From: Hofstenia miamia
Lineage: Eukaryota > Xenacoelomorpha > Acoela > Hofsteniidae
Direction: 5' to 3'
Length of the DNA stretch: 29,896 bases
Assembly (NCBI GenBank): GCA_900660155.1
Contig: CABFPE010000179.1
Coordinates: forward strand, 653,711 to 683,606
The notes beneath the pieces are model-generated. The model had not been told where the DNA came from, did no database searches, and saw nothing but the letters and a program-made list of their open reading frames with translations. The translations under genes were made by a program, and so were the position numbers. Positions 18,752 to 29,896 of this stretch are shown here, in pieces; position 1 is the first letter of the stretch, and each line of letters begins with the position of its first letter.

Positions 18752-21700
18752 TTTTAAGCCGAAATTGTAAACTTTTTTGGAATCAATGAAAATTATTGAA
18801 CTCCTAGAAATTTACATGAGCAAATAATTGAATTGGAATTATTGACACACATTTATATTCATACAAGGCAGATTGTTGTGCACCTAATTGCTTAACCCGA
18901 AACCAAGCATATTCAAAAATTTAGAAATTCTTGGATGTGGGCACATTTATGAGTAAGTCACTCCTCTGTCATATATATAATGCGATTAAAATGTTCCCTG
19001 TGCTTGAAAGTATTTACTGTTTTTTTAAATACTTTCAATTTATTTCATACCTATTTGTGTTCAGAAGGAGGTCTAAGACCCATAAATAAATAGACTACAT
19101 ACTTTCATTCAGCTTCACTTTGTGAAAAATCAGAGTTCGTTGTACATAAGCGCGCCCTCTACCGAGCACGATTTAAAGGTAAACATGAAAGAAAATACAA
19201 CTCTTTATCCTACGGAAATTTGAAATTTTAGATATAATTGGTGAGTTATAAACGCTTAAAATTTTTCTTGGAGGCCATAGGAAATTGTAAAAAAGTCTGT
19301 GTTACTGAGGGTAAATTTAAGTTAGAAGACACATTAGTAAATTAAAATTGGTATAAATTATTTTAGTAATTATGATAGTAGATCTAAATTGAAATCTACT
19401 TTCCTAACAATTTTGCAGTCTGGGTAAGGGAGACATTAGTTTTGTACGTGATACTAGAGAATGAAAATTATTAATTATCATAAAATACAGCTGTGCGAAT
19501 ATTGATTTTTGGCGCTTAGCCAATTATCATATTTTACTGCCAGTTGCCAATTATCAAATAACTCATGTCTAAGGAAAACTAAGGAAAACTTTATAACTTT
19601 ATTGAATCACTCAACTTTATTTCTTTTGAGTCTTCGAATGAGATCCGTTTCAGAATATATTTTGGATGTAATCAAGAAGTTTTTTGGAAATTATTTTCAT
19701 ACTTTTTTATTCTACATAATCTATCTTACCAATCTGAATTTAGGATGATTATATCTTATATTTGATATTTCTTAAAAATTTTCTTTTGTTGATATAAAAT
19801 TGAAAGTAAACGCTTTAAGTTATAACTGATTCGAGTTAGAATTCAACGGATATTTGGTGATAAAGAATGTTCCTGATTTTTATAAAACTTGAAAAAGTTA
19901 TTGAGCCAGCCTCAATAAACAACCAGATGAACTATATTAGTGGCCTTATTATTTTTAAGACAGGAGGCCACCGTTTTGTGGAAATCAAGGCCTTTTCCAT
20001 AGCTGATCTGCATTTTATACCAAATGGAAAATGAGCTCTGAATAATATTTTAAAAGCTTGAATTCATATAAATATCTTTAAATTTTAAGATGACCTCTTG
20101 TGAACATCAACGCCAAATATATTTGAAAAGCGTAGAGAAAACTTTGGGAAAATTGAATGATCCTTGGAAAGGGAGCTCTTACATATGGGTGCCCGTCCCT
20201 ATAGCCGCGTCTGTTGAAACATGTCCTAAATAATTAATATCTTTACTTAGCAATAAGTTTTATGTAATTCCTTTACAAGTAGTTTATATTAGAAGCAAGT
20301 TATTGAATATTGTAATAATGGTATAAAAAACTCGAAATAGCGTGAAATATTTGCCTACTACTAAAAAGCCCAGTTGAGCAGAGGCACTAGAGAAAGGTGA
20401 CAATGGTTCCAGGGGGATTAAGAGTTGGTGGGTGAGCAGTCCGCCAAACTGTCAGGAGGCATAAAGTCAACCAAGTGACAGGCGGAGAAATCAATGCAAA
20501 AATAAGATAGTGGGAAACATTAAAAACAAGTGTTTTAACGCCACTTTAGCCACCTGATAAAGCAAGTGTCAAATCCAATTGGCTTAAAAATACATGTCAA
20601 AACTTCAAAGCCAGTTCCCTCTTTGCGAACAATTACGAAAAATTCTGACGTCTCAAAGAATTTGCAAATTGGAATTTAAATAAAATTTAATAGTGTAAGT
20701 CTAGTAAATTATAAATACACAAAATAGAACTTTTATAAATGTAGATAAATGATTTCAACATATGAATATATTTCTTAAGAACTTTTCTCAGAGGTGTTTA
20801 AAAGCCAGTTGCAAATGTCTTACAATAAAGTGTAAAAGTTTAATACATAAATATAAACTCCTGATTGGTTGAAAGATCTAATTGCCACTAAATGCATCAA
20901 ATACATAAGTTGTAAACAAATTCATTTGTTATATAGATACCCTATTTCGGCATATTTATAATGAATTTCTTGAAGTAAATGACTTCATATTCATTTTTAA
21001 AAGTTGGAAGATATTTCATATTTGTTATTAACTTTTATGTAATTATTATTACATTAAAACTAATTATTTTTGAGGGGAAGCTTTATTATTAGGAAGTAAG
21101 AATTGACAATTGCCCCTAACTCAGTGCAGAACATTTGTCCGGATTTCTAGATTCATCGATGGATTAATTTTGTCCGACCTGTTGATTAGCTTTGTCAATT
21201 ACTGGGGATGTCACAACTTCTTTGAATATATACTTCGTAGAATATTTTCATCTTTGCCTTGTGAAAACTCAATTATACAATACAGCAGTTGAGTTATTTT
21301 AATGTATATTTAGTTCTACTAGTGGAAGTATGCAGTACATAATACACAATGAAATAGATCGCATTTTTTACCGGGTTACTTAATAAATTTTCAAAAATAA
21401 CGATATTTAGTAAAATTAACAGCGTTTGAATCTCAATAAAGGTATTTCTGATGTTAACACAATTATACATAATTAATGAGTAGATTTGCTCAATGCATAA
21501 ACCTCTTTGTGGAAATTTTATCATAATTAATTATTTAAAAAAAGAAAAATAGTGTTCTTTTTGACACTAAATTTCCTTTATTGTCTACAAATATTTTATC
21601 ACTCCGCGAAATCAGAATTTCGCACCTTATCTATTATATTATCCAATAAAAAGGCTTTCTTTCGAACTACATAAATTATGGGATAATACAAAACACATTA

Positions 21701-21869
21701 ACAAAACTTCCGTCATCTTTTGGATGTTAATGCTATAAAATACATTGTGTGCGCCAGGGTAAGATTGTGTAAAGTACTTGTTTCTATTCAATATAAAATA
21801 TGCTAAATTATATATCAGAAATACATTGCGGAGCTTCGCTTCAAATGATAACATTGCAGATATATCGGG
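18752..21869. other. AT-rich stretch, no supported gene
   Basis: No recognisable gene. Small items are a 10-bp tandem AAGGAAAACT x2 at 19571-19590 and a GC-richer patch at about 20365-20490 without a convincing frame. Frames at 19509-19748, 21110-21292, 21294-21524 and 21639-21911 look like chance. Confidence 0.55.
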
Positions 21870-22169
21870 GTTTTCGAGTACTCGGAATGTTAAAAACTCG
21901 AACTCGAACAAGCTCGCAAGACTCGATAGGAAAAACTCGGAAGAGAAATCATCAAAACTCTAACTTGATCGAATATCCACTCGAATATACCGTAAAAATT
22001 CAATTATTTTCAATTTCATTATCAATCGCAAATAACAATTTTTTAGCTTAGAAAACTGTGCATTATTGTAAAATAAACGTTTTTACTCTAAAAAACCTCG
22101 ATCGAACTCGGAATTTTCTTTAACAAATACTCGAACTCGGACCGAGTAACTCGAAATCGACTCGAAAAC
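21870..22169. mobile_element. CTCGAA-rich MITE-like element with 10-bp inverted ends
   Basis: The left end GTTTTCGAGT (21870-21879) is the exact inverted complement of the right end ACTCGAAAAC (22160-22169). Inside, two clusters of ACTCGAA/ACTCGG motifs (about 21880-21990 and 22095-22160) flank an AT-rich centre. Length is 300 bp. No direct target duplication was found, so it could also be a degenerate satellite-like motif cluster with fortuitous ends. Frames at 21778-22051 run through the motif and are not genes. Confidence 0.5.
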
Positions 22170-24209
22170 TTTGGTAGATATTACTGACATGCTTGGATCT
22201 AACTAATGAGCAGGAAATAAGTTATCATAGAAACTAAAATTTTATACGCACATGTAAAAACACCTGAAAGCTTTGAATTCAAGATTAATGTTTACAATGA
22301 CTATCTATGGTATGGTGCACCTGTACCGGTATACTAGATGTTGGCGTAGATGCCAATTTGAATTACTGATCCTAAAAGTACTTAAAGTTAAAGTCATTGC
22401 TATGTACAATTTATCTTCATGAATCAAAGTACTTTTTGTCAAACCAGCGAAAATGTTTCTCTAGAATGTGAATTTATTGAAAACGGAGTTCTAAGGGCAA
22501 CGAATATTGAAATCTTGAAAACAGTGAGATTAATATAAAGCTGAATTTTTAATGAGTTTTTATCATCACAACTTCTTTCTAATCCAATTTAGACTGTCAT
22601 CCAGTTGTCATACATGAAGAGTGTAACTATCCTAAATATTATATTAACACAGAGTTGAAACTGGGTTGGGTTTGTTCAGAGCTGTAAAAATAGAGAAGCT
22701 AGAGCTGAACAAATGCTGCAGCCCATTTATAATTATAGCCCTTAAATGATTGGGCTTTGTCAAATAGGGGCCAACACTCTTCCAAATATTAGCAATATTT
22801 ATTTTTGAATTCTCTTAAAAACAGTTTAGCGATTTTTAACATGTCCAATTGTAGCTACTTGTACTACAATTTGTTTTCAAATTTGCCCAAAAAATTAGGC
22901 TGATTGAGTCGGGTCACTGGTAATTGATAATCGTTAGGCTAAATTTTAGAAACAACTTCGAATTTCTTTAAAACTAATGGATTTTGCATATTGATTTTGA
23001 ATTGTTTTTATTGATACTTTTTATGTTTTTTTGTCGCATATTATGCTTTGAAGTAATATACAGAAAGCATAAACAAACGAATGTGCGACGTAGGACCAAT
23101 TTTGCACTTAAATTATATACATGTAGTTTGAATGGAGATTTTGAATCTTCGTCTTTATTTTAACTCGAGGAGAGTTAACTTACAGTTGGAATAAATAATT
23201 AGTCTTTAAAGAGCTGAGTTTGAAAGGCCTTTTGTAATCTTCTCATATTATCCAAACAATCACTATTAGGAATATCAAACAAATTAAGCGAACGGACAGA
23301 TTTCATTTGACATTTGAAATGTAAGCCTTTTAAGTAAGTGTGCATATTTTTAATTTTGTAAATATACATGTATAGTAGTTTGTAGTATTCTTTTGTTCGT
23401 TTATTTTAGCAATAAATTTGCTTGACTCTTTAACATATTCGAAGAAATAAAATATTGAACAACAAGCAATATACCATAAGTTTGGAATGAAAATTTTGGA
23501 GCATTTCTCACTTCAAAATAACAAACTTGTCAGTCAAAGTCAAATACGAAGCCATCCTTCCCCATCGCCATCTAAGGAAATACGTGCTCATTTAATATAT
23601 AGAACAATAGCAAGACTTTAAGCAAACATCAAAGGAAACGAAATATGAGTCAAGAATTCTTCTCAGCAGCTAATTTTCCAATATCAGTAACATGTGCGAG
23701 AGCAATTTAACAATTAATAATATCAATTTGTTCACAGGCCAACTCTTGACAACATTTTTGGGCTTATGAACCCGGCCTCTTTGCTGTATGAAGAACTTGA
23801 AAACTGAAACATTTGTGAATAAAAATGATTTGAGAGAAGAGGTTAATATTTTACAAATTCCAAAATATATTTCTTCGTTATAGTTACGATATTATTCTTG
23901 AAACATTATTAACTGCAAATTTAAAAAACAAATTAAAAAAAATTTTTTAAAAAAATTGCTATTATTAATTATAATATTATAAATATATCAGGAATGAGGA
24001 AATGAGCATCAAATCACAAAATAACGAGTTTTCTTTCTTATCTTGATTTAGATTGAATCTTCATTTGGAAATATTACTAATTTTACAACAGACAGTATTG
24101 TGACCAAAGAAATGCGAAATTATTTTACAGTTTTAAATCATCAATCTAGGACATAACGAAATTGAGATTTTTATGCAAAAAGATGAGTAAGCCTATTAAT
24201 TTTTTTCGA
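22170..24209. other. AT-rich stretch, no recognised feature
   Basis: I see no gene, RNA or element ends here. A short run of A and T homopolymers lies at about 23925-23990. Confidence 0.55.
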
Positions 24210-24217
24210 ATGTACAC
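24210..24217 (+). repeat. 8-bp target site duplication, left
   Basis: ATGTACAC immediately precedes the left terminal inverted repeat of the hAT-type element and is repeated exactly at 24521-24528. Confidence 0.9.
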
Positions 24218-24520
24218 TAGTGTTCTGTGGCCATGGCCGCTGCCAAAGATTTTGTTTTACGTCCAAAGCTCTGGCTAAGATTAATTTATTTGGATGATTT
24301 CTATTTGTATTTTTGTTTTCAAAATTTAGTTGCTTTGCCTATTTTTTTAACTGTTCGAACTTTGGAGCATGTTTTAACCGTTCGATTGAAAATTGCAGCA
24401 TTTCAATTATTAGTAGAAAAAAGCGCCGACTAAGGCAAAAAAATCATGGCTAACGGCCGGCTAAGGCTAAAGCATTACGGCTGGCTACCGCCAAGAAAAT
24501 TGCCCTGATGCAAAACACTA
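24218..24520. mobile_element. Non-autonomous hAT-type element (303-bp MITE)
   Basis: The left end TAGTGTTCTG and the right end CAAAACACTA form terminal inverted repeats with 9 of 10 matching (the right end reads TAGTGTTTTG on the minus strand). The element is flanked by perfect 8-bp duplications ATGTACAC. An 8-bp duplication and a TAGTGTT/CAGTGTT start are hallmarks of the hAT superfamily. Subterminal GC-rich motifs occur at both sides: GGCCATGGCCGCTGCCAA on the left (24229-24246) and repeated GGCTAA/GGCCGG/GGCTGG on the right (24424-24497), of the kind used as transposase-binding subterminal repeats. It carries no transposase and would need one in trans. The 68-codon plus frame at 24227-24433 is a chance frame in the element. 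Confidence 0.88.
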
Positions 24521-24528
24521 ATGTACAC
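24521..24528 (+). repeat. 8-bp target site duplication, right
   Basis: ATGTACAC directly follows the right terminal inverted repeat and is identical to the left copy at 24210-24217. Confidence 0.9.
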
Positions 24529-26558
24529 AGGTATGGAAGTTTCGATTTCTGGAAAGTTTGCATAAACTTAAGAACTTCTGTAGATGCATGAGTAGACTAT
24601 GAGTAGGCTGAGTGTATGGTACGGCATCATATTGTGACTAAGACATCTAATTATTTTTTGCCCTAAGTTTACCATAAGTTCTCGTTTCTTCGAAATTATT
24701 GTCAAGTAATCCGGAATGATACACAGTTGCAGGAAGGGTTATACAGCCGGAGTGCTCAAATATTTTGTAATCGGACTAAGAAGTTTTTGAAAAAAACACA
24801 CAAATTATAATAAAATTATCAATACATGATCTTTTCGATAATCTTAATTAATGTGAAAAATGTTGAATAGTAAAAATTTACATTTTAACTGCTGTCATTG
24901 ACATACAATTGAATTTTATTATTTTTGCTTACAAACGCTAGTTGGCGTATCGTTGTATTACTACATTGTGTTGTGTATGCGCTATGTATATTAAATTTGC
25001 CGAAAAATCGAAGATTGAAAATTGATCTTCCGAACTATTCGAATAATCGATATCTGCTATATGCTATAAAAGCATCATTAGAATTTTAGATTTGTCGTCA
25101 GAAAATATTTTTTCTTCAAATTTTAATTATACGTGACTTCTTTGATCAGACAAAATTTTTTCCCTCGTAAAAACGTTTGTGGTTGTGCAAATGAATTTCT
25201 AAAAAATCCTATTGGTTTTACAACACTTTTATTGAATTAAATGTAATGGAATTACTGTAAAACGCTTAGTCCAATATTTCTCAAACTTATTTATGAGCAT
25301 TTTAACATGGAGCACAACTCTACTTTAGGACAACGCTAAAACAATTTGAAAATGAAATGAATCAGGACATACTTTAATAGAGGCACATACTAGAAAATGA
25401 GAAGGAGCACATGTGCAGTTTTCTACTAGCAATGTAAAAAATGCTATCTCCTAATTAGTATAAGAGAAAAACTTTCCTCGATTTCACTCTGCATTTAAAA
25501 TTTACATTATTGTTACTTTTGATACTTTTATTAGTATATGAAATATGAACACCTAAACGTTTTTAGAAGAATCCATCAAAAATTGTAGAAAAGTACTAGG
25601 TTTTCAAGGTTAAAACCAATTTTAGTGAGCACAACTTGCATAATCACTTGCAATTGCAGTGCTAAATGACTTTTGTATTTGTCATTTTTACGACTTATTT
25701 CAGCTTTATAATTCATTCATTCACGCTAATTATCCATGTAAAGTTGATAAATAGCTAATGTAATAATGTAATAATAACTCAATCAATTACTGATATTAAC
25801 ATTAGATATTTAAAAAATATATCTATAATTCTTGCAAGTGTCACTTGTAAATTTGCTGACGCGATATTTTGCTGTCGAGCAGTCGATTTAAAAGAAAGAT
25901 CTACATGAAATGTAGTACATATGAAATTAATATGCAGGACTTATATTGTGGCTTAATGCTAACACATAGTGAAATAAAAACTATTGTTTAAGCTGTTTAT
26001 GTATTTTAGAAGTCAAGGGTTGTTAAAAAGTGTGAATTTGAATGAAGTGGTTTTTGGAGTAGTACTTGAGAGTGGACAGCGTGGAGCGCAAGTGTGAAGG
26101 ATGCGCTTATCAATGGCTGATAGGTCGGGATGACAATATGATGTAATTGGCGCCTGCAGTCACCAAGCAGTGTTTAGATTAGGCGCTCAACACCCCGGGC
26201 ATTCTCGTGAGGGGGCTCCTAATGGAATTATTGATTGAAGAAACGCACGTTATTTAAATTTCTTTTAGTCCATGTCTTTGGCATTTTAAATTAATTAGCT
26301 GCTGGTTGTGACGTGATTAATGCCCGATATCACGCCGACATGTCCTTTCATACAGAAAGTGTTAAATTCGACAATTCAAGTGCTAAAATGCATCGGCAAA
26401 TACATGCAACTGCATTTTAAAATTTTTGAAAACCAAATTCACATGATAGCGCACATTAATTTCAATAAAATATTAATCATTTATATTTCAAAACGTGTAC
26501 CTAAGTGTAGTGTACATTTTGAAAAGCTATTGTCATACTTATAAATTTACCTTATTGT
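24529..26558. other. AT-rich stretch with GC-richer patch, no supported gene
   Basis: No gene is recognised. About 25270-25430 has a hAT-end-like texture (ATTTCTCAAACTT, ACATGGAGCACAAC) but no matching far end was found. About 26065-26215 is a GC-richer patch (GGCGCCTGCAG, CACCCCGGGC) without a convincing frame. Confidence 0.5.
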
Positions 26559-26582
26559 ATATATATATATATATATATATAT
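26559..26582. repeat. (TA)n microsatellite
   Basis: Pure TA tract, the first of five in the last 3.4 kb. Confidence 0.95.
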
Positions 26583-27031
26583 GACACTAAGAAAAATTGA
26601 GTCTAAGATGACTAACGTAATTTCTGCAGCCTCTATTTAGCAAAGTTCTTACCATAATTTTTTCATCAAAAATTAAAAATCGCAAAAATATTCATAAATT
26701 GAAAAACTAATACCCCTGGAATATTTTTAAGAGTTGGAGTAATACAATTCAGTAAATTGTAATTCAAGTTCATGACAAAACACATACATTCTTTGAAACA
26801 ACCAATATTCTACCTTTGAATGCAAAAAAATAAGCAACTATGAAAACTATTATTACAACTATTATATATATGTTGTTTTGTATTTGTTTGCTATCATGGA
26901 CTGGTATGGAATGTGAATGGGACCAAATCTGATGGGATTTGGAGTAATAATATCGTGGTTTCGCAGTACTTTTGTTTATAATATTTCCAAGATTTTAAAC
27001 AAAGAAATGAAAACTTTCTTTTGCATACAAA
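26583..27031. other. AT-rich spacer
   Basis: I recognise nothing between the two (TA)n tracts. Confidence 0.55.
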
Positions 27032-27052
27032 CATATATATATATATATATAT
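27032..27052. repeat. (TA)n microsatellite
   Basis: Short pure TA tract abutting the possible Penelope-type relic to its right. Confidence 0.93.
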
Positions 27053-27130
27053 TTGAATAATGTTTTATTGCGACATGTTTTGACAAACATTGTTGTCATT
27101 TTCAAGCATTTGGAGAAACTTTTTCTTTTA
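27053..27130. mobile_element. Possible Penelope-like element terminal relic
   Basis: TTTATTGCGACATGTTTTGACAAACATTGTTGTCATTTTCAAGCATTTGG-type sequence (27063-27112) resembles the 'GCGACATGTTTCG ... GTCATCTTCAAG' imperfect palindromes common in terminal repeats of Penelope-like elements. TGACAA and TTGTTGTCA can pair. No reverse transcriptase or hammerhead core was found beside it. This is resemblance only. Confidence 0.3.
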
Positions 27131-27270
27131 GTAATTCAGATCATCAAAATATATTTAGATTTGTTTGATGTCTTTGTTTAGTTAATAATGTTTTCTTAGT
27201 TGATTTGCAGCATATTGCTGCAATTTTAGTTTCACGATGTCTTATTAGTATTTTAAAATTTTTCAGCATA

Positions 27271-27272
<2 letters not shown>

Positions 27273-27307
<35 letters not shown>
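27273..27307. repeat. (TA)n microsatellite
   Basis: Pure TA tract of about 35 bases. A minus frame at 27144-27353 is open through it only because TA repeats encode Ile-Tyr. Confidence 0.95.
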
Positions 27308-27310
<3 letters not shown>

Positions 27311-28506
27311 CTAGCACTTTTACTTTGTCAGATAAATGTCTTTCACCTTGCAATGCACCAACTTAATGCATTTTTAAATATTTGAATGAGAAGTTTTTGT
27401 TCACGTAAAAATATAAAAAAACTTTGATGATATAAAAAATTGATGTTCGCTGTTTGTAAGGGCAATTTCTTTGTAAACCGTCAAAATATATAGCGCAAAC
27501 TACAAAGTAAATATACATATTGGAACTGTTTTCTTGAGAATTGCTGAACGCTTTGTAAATGCTGTTTTCAGTTGTCTAAAGGTTTTAATAACTTCATTAA
27601 TAACACTTTTCAATTCATTTTATGTACTTTTTAAATGACATTAATTCTTCCTAAGCAGTTTATATTGTGAACTTCACATCTTCTGGGAATTCTTCAATAA
27701 TCGCATCGAAGCATCGATAAATTATTTTTCCTAATTCTAATTAAAAAAGTGTGAAAATTAATGAGATACACAAAGAAATTGTCTTCTCTAATGCATAGCT
27801 TATAAAGAAAATATTGCATGTTATAAATTCAACAGGTTGGAAACAGGTTGACAAAAGCTATCTTAAACCATAGAATCCGCTTAAGGTTTTCCATTTGAGT
27901 AAGATCAAGAAAATGTTATGCCCATTCCCTGCTCTAATTCAAACAGTTTATAATACATGTTCCAAAAAGTTGAGCTTTTACTTGTTCAAAGTGTTTTACT
28001 AACATATATCTTTATTTAACTTCACATTTCACAAAACATAGTTCAGGTTTTTGGATTCATTCTGCAAATTTTGAACTTTGGAGTGAGAAATTTTATTTCA
28101 ATTAAAATTAGCTTATATGTGTAAAACAAAAAAGCTAATTGAAATTTGGAAACACTAAATTTAGTAAATGTACTTTTAGAACACTTAGAGAACTTCACTA
28201 TTAAGATCAGTGGATTTTAGAAACTTCTGCATTGATGGTTGTTTTTTAGTTTTAGAAAATCTATAGAATGTTAAAATATTTTTTAGTCTCTAAAATTCAC
28301 ATTGTAAGTGTAACTAGGAAGACAGCTCAGGCATAGTCCATGCAGCTCTTTTATTACAATAAAGAAAAACATTTCTAAAGGTAATTTTTCATAGGCTTTA
28401 GTATTTGCATATACAATAAATCTAAACAAATCCTAAGCAAATCTAAGCAAAATATGCATTATTTTTGTCATTAAAAATAGCATTAAAATATATGTATAGC
28501 ATTAAA
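27308..28506. other. AT-rich stretch, no recognised feature
   Basis: I see no gene or element. A short direct repeat AACAGGTTG occurs twice at about 27831-27851, and TAAGCAAATC/TAAACAAATC-type repeats precede the next TA tract. Confidence 0.55.
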
Positions 28507-28528
28507 ATATATATATATATATATATAT
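28507..28528. repeat. (TA)n microsatellite
   Basis: Pure TA tract preceded by a duplicated AGCATTAAAATATAT (about 28478 and 28498). Confidence 0.95.
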
Positions 28529-29722
28529 GCAGGCTGTCGATAAACTAAAACAAAAAATAAATCTACAGTGAAAGCAAAGCTAAATTAGTGCAACTACGGA
28601 TTTACTTCAAGGGCGTTGCTAACATATTATTTTATAATCAATCTGTTACATTAATAACCATCAGCGATTGAAATGGATGCAAGTCTTATAGCGGTGTTCT
28701 AAACTTCAATATTTTGATTGTCTTAAATCCTATTATTATGTCGAACGAGGTCATTATGAATAAAAATCTTGAGTCTCATGAAATTTCCCTTCTATTTAGC
28801 ATCAAAATTTAAATAATATTTGGATTCATTTTATTTGTCTACATGTGTATACGTCACTGTTAGTTTTATATGAGTTTGAGCAGATCTTGGAACCAATCAT
28901 TGCATTCAAATTTTTAGCTGTGGCCCGAAAAGGCTTACTGCAAACAAAAATAGTTTTCGATCACGTCTTTTGTATTGTGTAAAATATGGTTTAAGCTACC
29001 AGAAACGACTGGAAATGGATACCCAGAACAATAAATCTTGTGCTAATATATGTACACTTAGTAAGCTAATATATGTACAGTTTAGTAAGTATTACTTACA
29101 AAAGTTGTAGATAGTTGACAAACTATGCAAAATACTTTGGAAAAATTCATAAAATACTTATGAATACTTTCGAAGTTTGCCAAATTTGAGTTTTGCTGGT
29201 AGCCAATGTATAGAATATTTCAAAGTGCTTTTGTAGAATTTTAAGGATTAGACATGACTGAAATCCGAAAAGTTTTCAGGTCAGTGATATCCTGTTTCAA
29301 GAGGTCAACGAATAAACGTAATAAGCTGGCCAAAATCTGAAATATTCCGGCTGAAATTGCCATTTTTGAGATGGTTGGAACCGAGCCTCATTTTCAATGG
29401 GAAAAACTGCTAATATCGATCTAAAAATAATAAAAAATTTTGCGAAACGCCAATTTTTTTGAAAATGTAAAAATTAGTTTAAAACCGCATTCATAATTTT
29501 TTGAAATTGGCAATAAATCCAATTTTTCTGTAATATTTTTCCATTATTTTTCATTTGCATATATTTTTTTAGAATTGTTCTCGTTGTGCCCAAATTTGGT
29601 GTGTGGCTATGAAATGAACCCTAAGACTATTACACATACTCAATTTGTGATTTTTTGACATTAACCTGCCGAACTTCTGGTAGCGCTCTGTATAAAACCC
29701 ATAGTACTTAGCGCCCGTATAA
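28529..29722. other. AT-rich stretch with a small tandem duplication
   Basis: GCTAATATATGTACACTTAG at 29042 is repeated in tandem from 29065 with a one-base difference in length. The block 29330-29700 (TTGGAACCGAGCCTCATTTT, GCGAAACGCC) has a repeat-like feel, but I could not match it to anything. Confidence 0.5.
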
Positions 29723-29742
29723 ATATATATATATATATATAT
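29723..29742. repeat. (TA)n microsatellite
   Basis: Short pure TA tract. Confidence 0.93.
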
Positions 29743-29861
29743 AAATATTTATTTTATGAGGGGCATATTTGTTGCTGATAGTAATTTTGAAAATCAAAAC
29801 CAGTATATATTTTCATAGCGTTTAAAAGAAATATTAGTGATAAGCTCATTAGAATCACTTC

Positions 29862-29863
<2 letters not shown>
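29743..29863. other. AT-rich spacer
   Basis: Nothing recognised. Confidence 0.55.

Positions 29864-29896
<33 letters not shown>
29864..29896. repeat. (TA)n microsatellite at window end
   Basis: The sequence runs out inside a pure TA tract, mirroring the start of the window. Confidence 0.97.

Noticed and set aside
18337..18757. Opposing 128- and 118-residue repetitive proteins
   Set aside because: They are produced by four identical 90-bp tandem units whose length is divisible by three. No promoter, unique coding flank or recognisable domain supports a gene.
21639..22051. Opposing frames across the CTCGAA block
   Set aside because: The open frames follow from the lack of stops in the repeated CTCGAA motif.
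24227..24433. 68-residue plus-strand protein starting MAMAAAKDF
   Set aside because: It lies wholly inside the hAT-type MITE, has no transposase features, and its start comes from the GC-rich subterminal motif.
27144..27353. 69-residue minus-strand frame with an Ile-Tyr run
   Set aside because: The run is the translation of a (TA)n microsatellite.

Overview
This window looks like AT-rich, non-coding nuclear DNA from an invertebrate animal. It is an intergenic or intronic repeat landscape, and I found no intact host protein-coding gene. The grounds for calling it metazoan are long gene-free stretches, abundant (TA)n microsatellites, decayed non-LTR retrotransposons on the minus strand, a hAT-type miniature element with a perfect 8-bp target duplication, a relic of an invertebrate repeat-associated protein family, and a short interspersed repeat that I recall from fish and marine invertebrate genomes. 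I cannot name the species. Open frames here are mostly chance frames in AT-rich DNA; the few with protein-like content are relics of mobile elements.

Layout. 1-2880: a terminal (TA)n tract, one copy of a dispersed repeat (634-788), and featureless AT-rich DNA. 2881-3088: an old repeat with ACCTCCGCC / GGCGGAGGT ends. 3090-5380: nothing recognised. 5410-6840: a broken minus-strand non-LTR retrotransposon, R4/Dong-like by my reading, ending in an AAT-type tail. 7011-7523: an unidentified minus-strand coding relic. 9396-9806: an exact 186-bp direct duplication whose junction holds an N and a 38-bp segment also present at 12613-12650. 11661-12045: a second copy of the retrotransposon 3' end. 12088-12249: a GC-rich island with five consecutive stem-loops, the least explained object here. 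12490-12770: a degenerate CCGACCCG-type repeat. 13190-13700: a relic of another non-LTR reverse transcriptase. 14161-15350: a minus-strand pseudogene of the invertebrate repeat-associated family, split by about 290 bp of foreign sequence that includes the second copy of the dispersed repeat. 18388-18751: four identical 90-bp tandem units. 21870-22169: a CTCGAA-rich, MITE-like element. 24218-24520: the hAT-type MITE. 26.5 kb to the end: five (TA)n tracts, the last at the window edge, and a possible Penelope-type terminal relic.

There is no operon or pathway to reconstruct. What the sequence does give is an insertion history: nested, decayed elements beside very young tandem copies. The youngest-looking changes (the 225-bp-spaced duplication and the 90-bp minisatellite) have no visible divergence between copies, so they are either very recent or assembly artefacts. 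An N sits exactly at the junction of the first.
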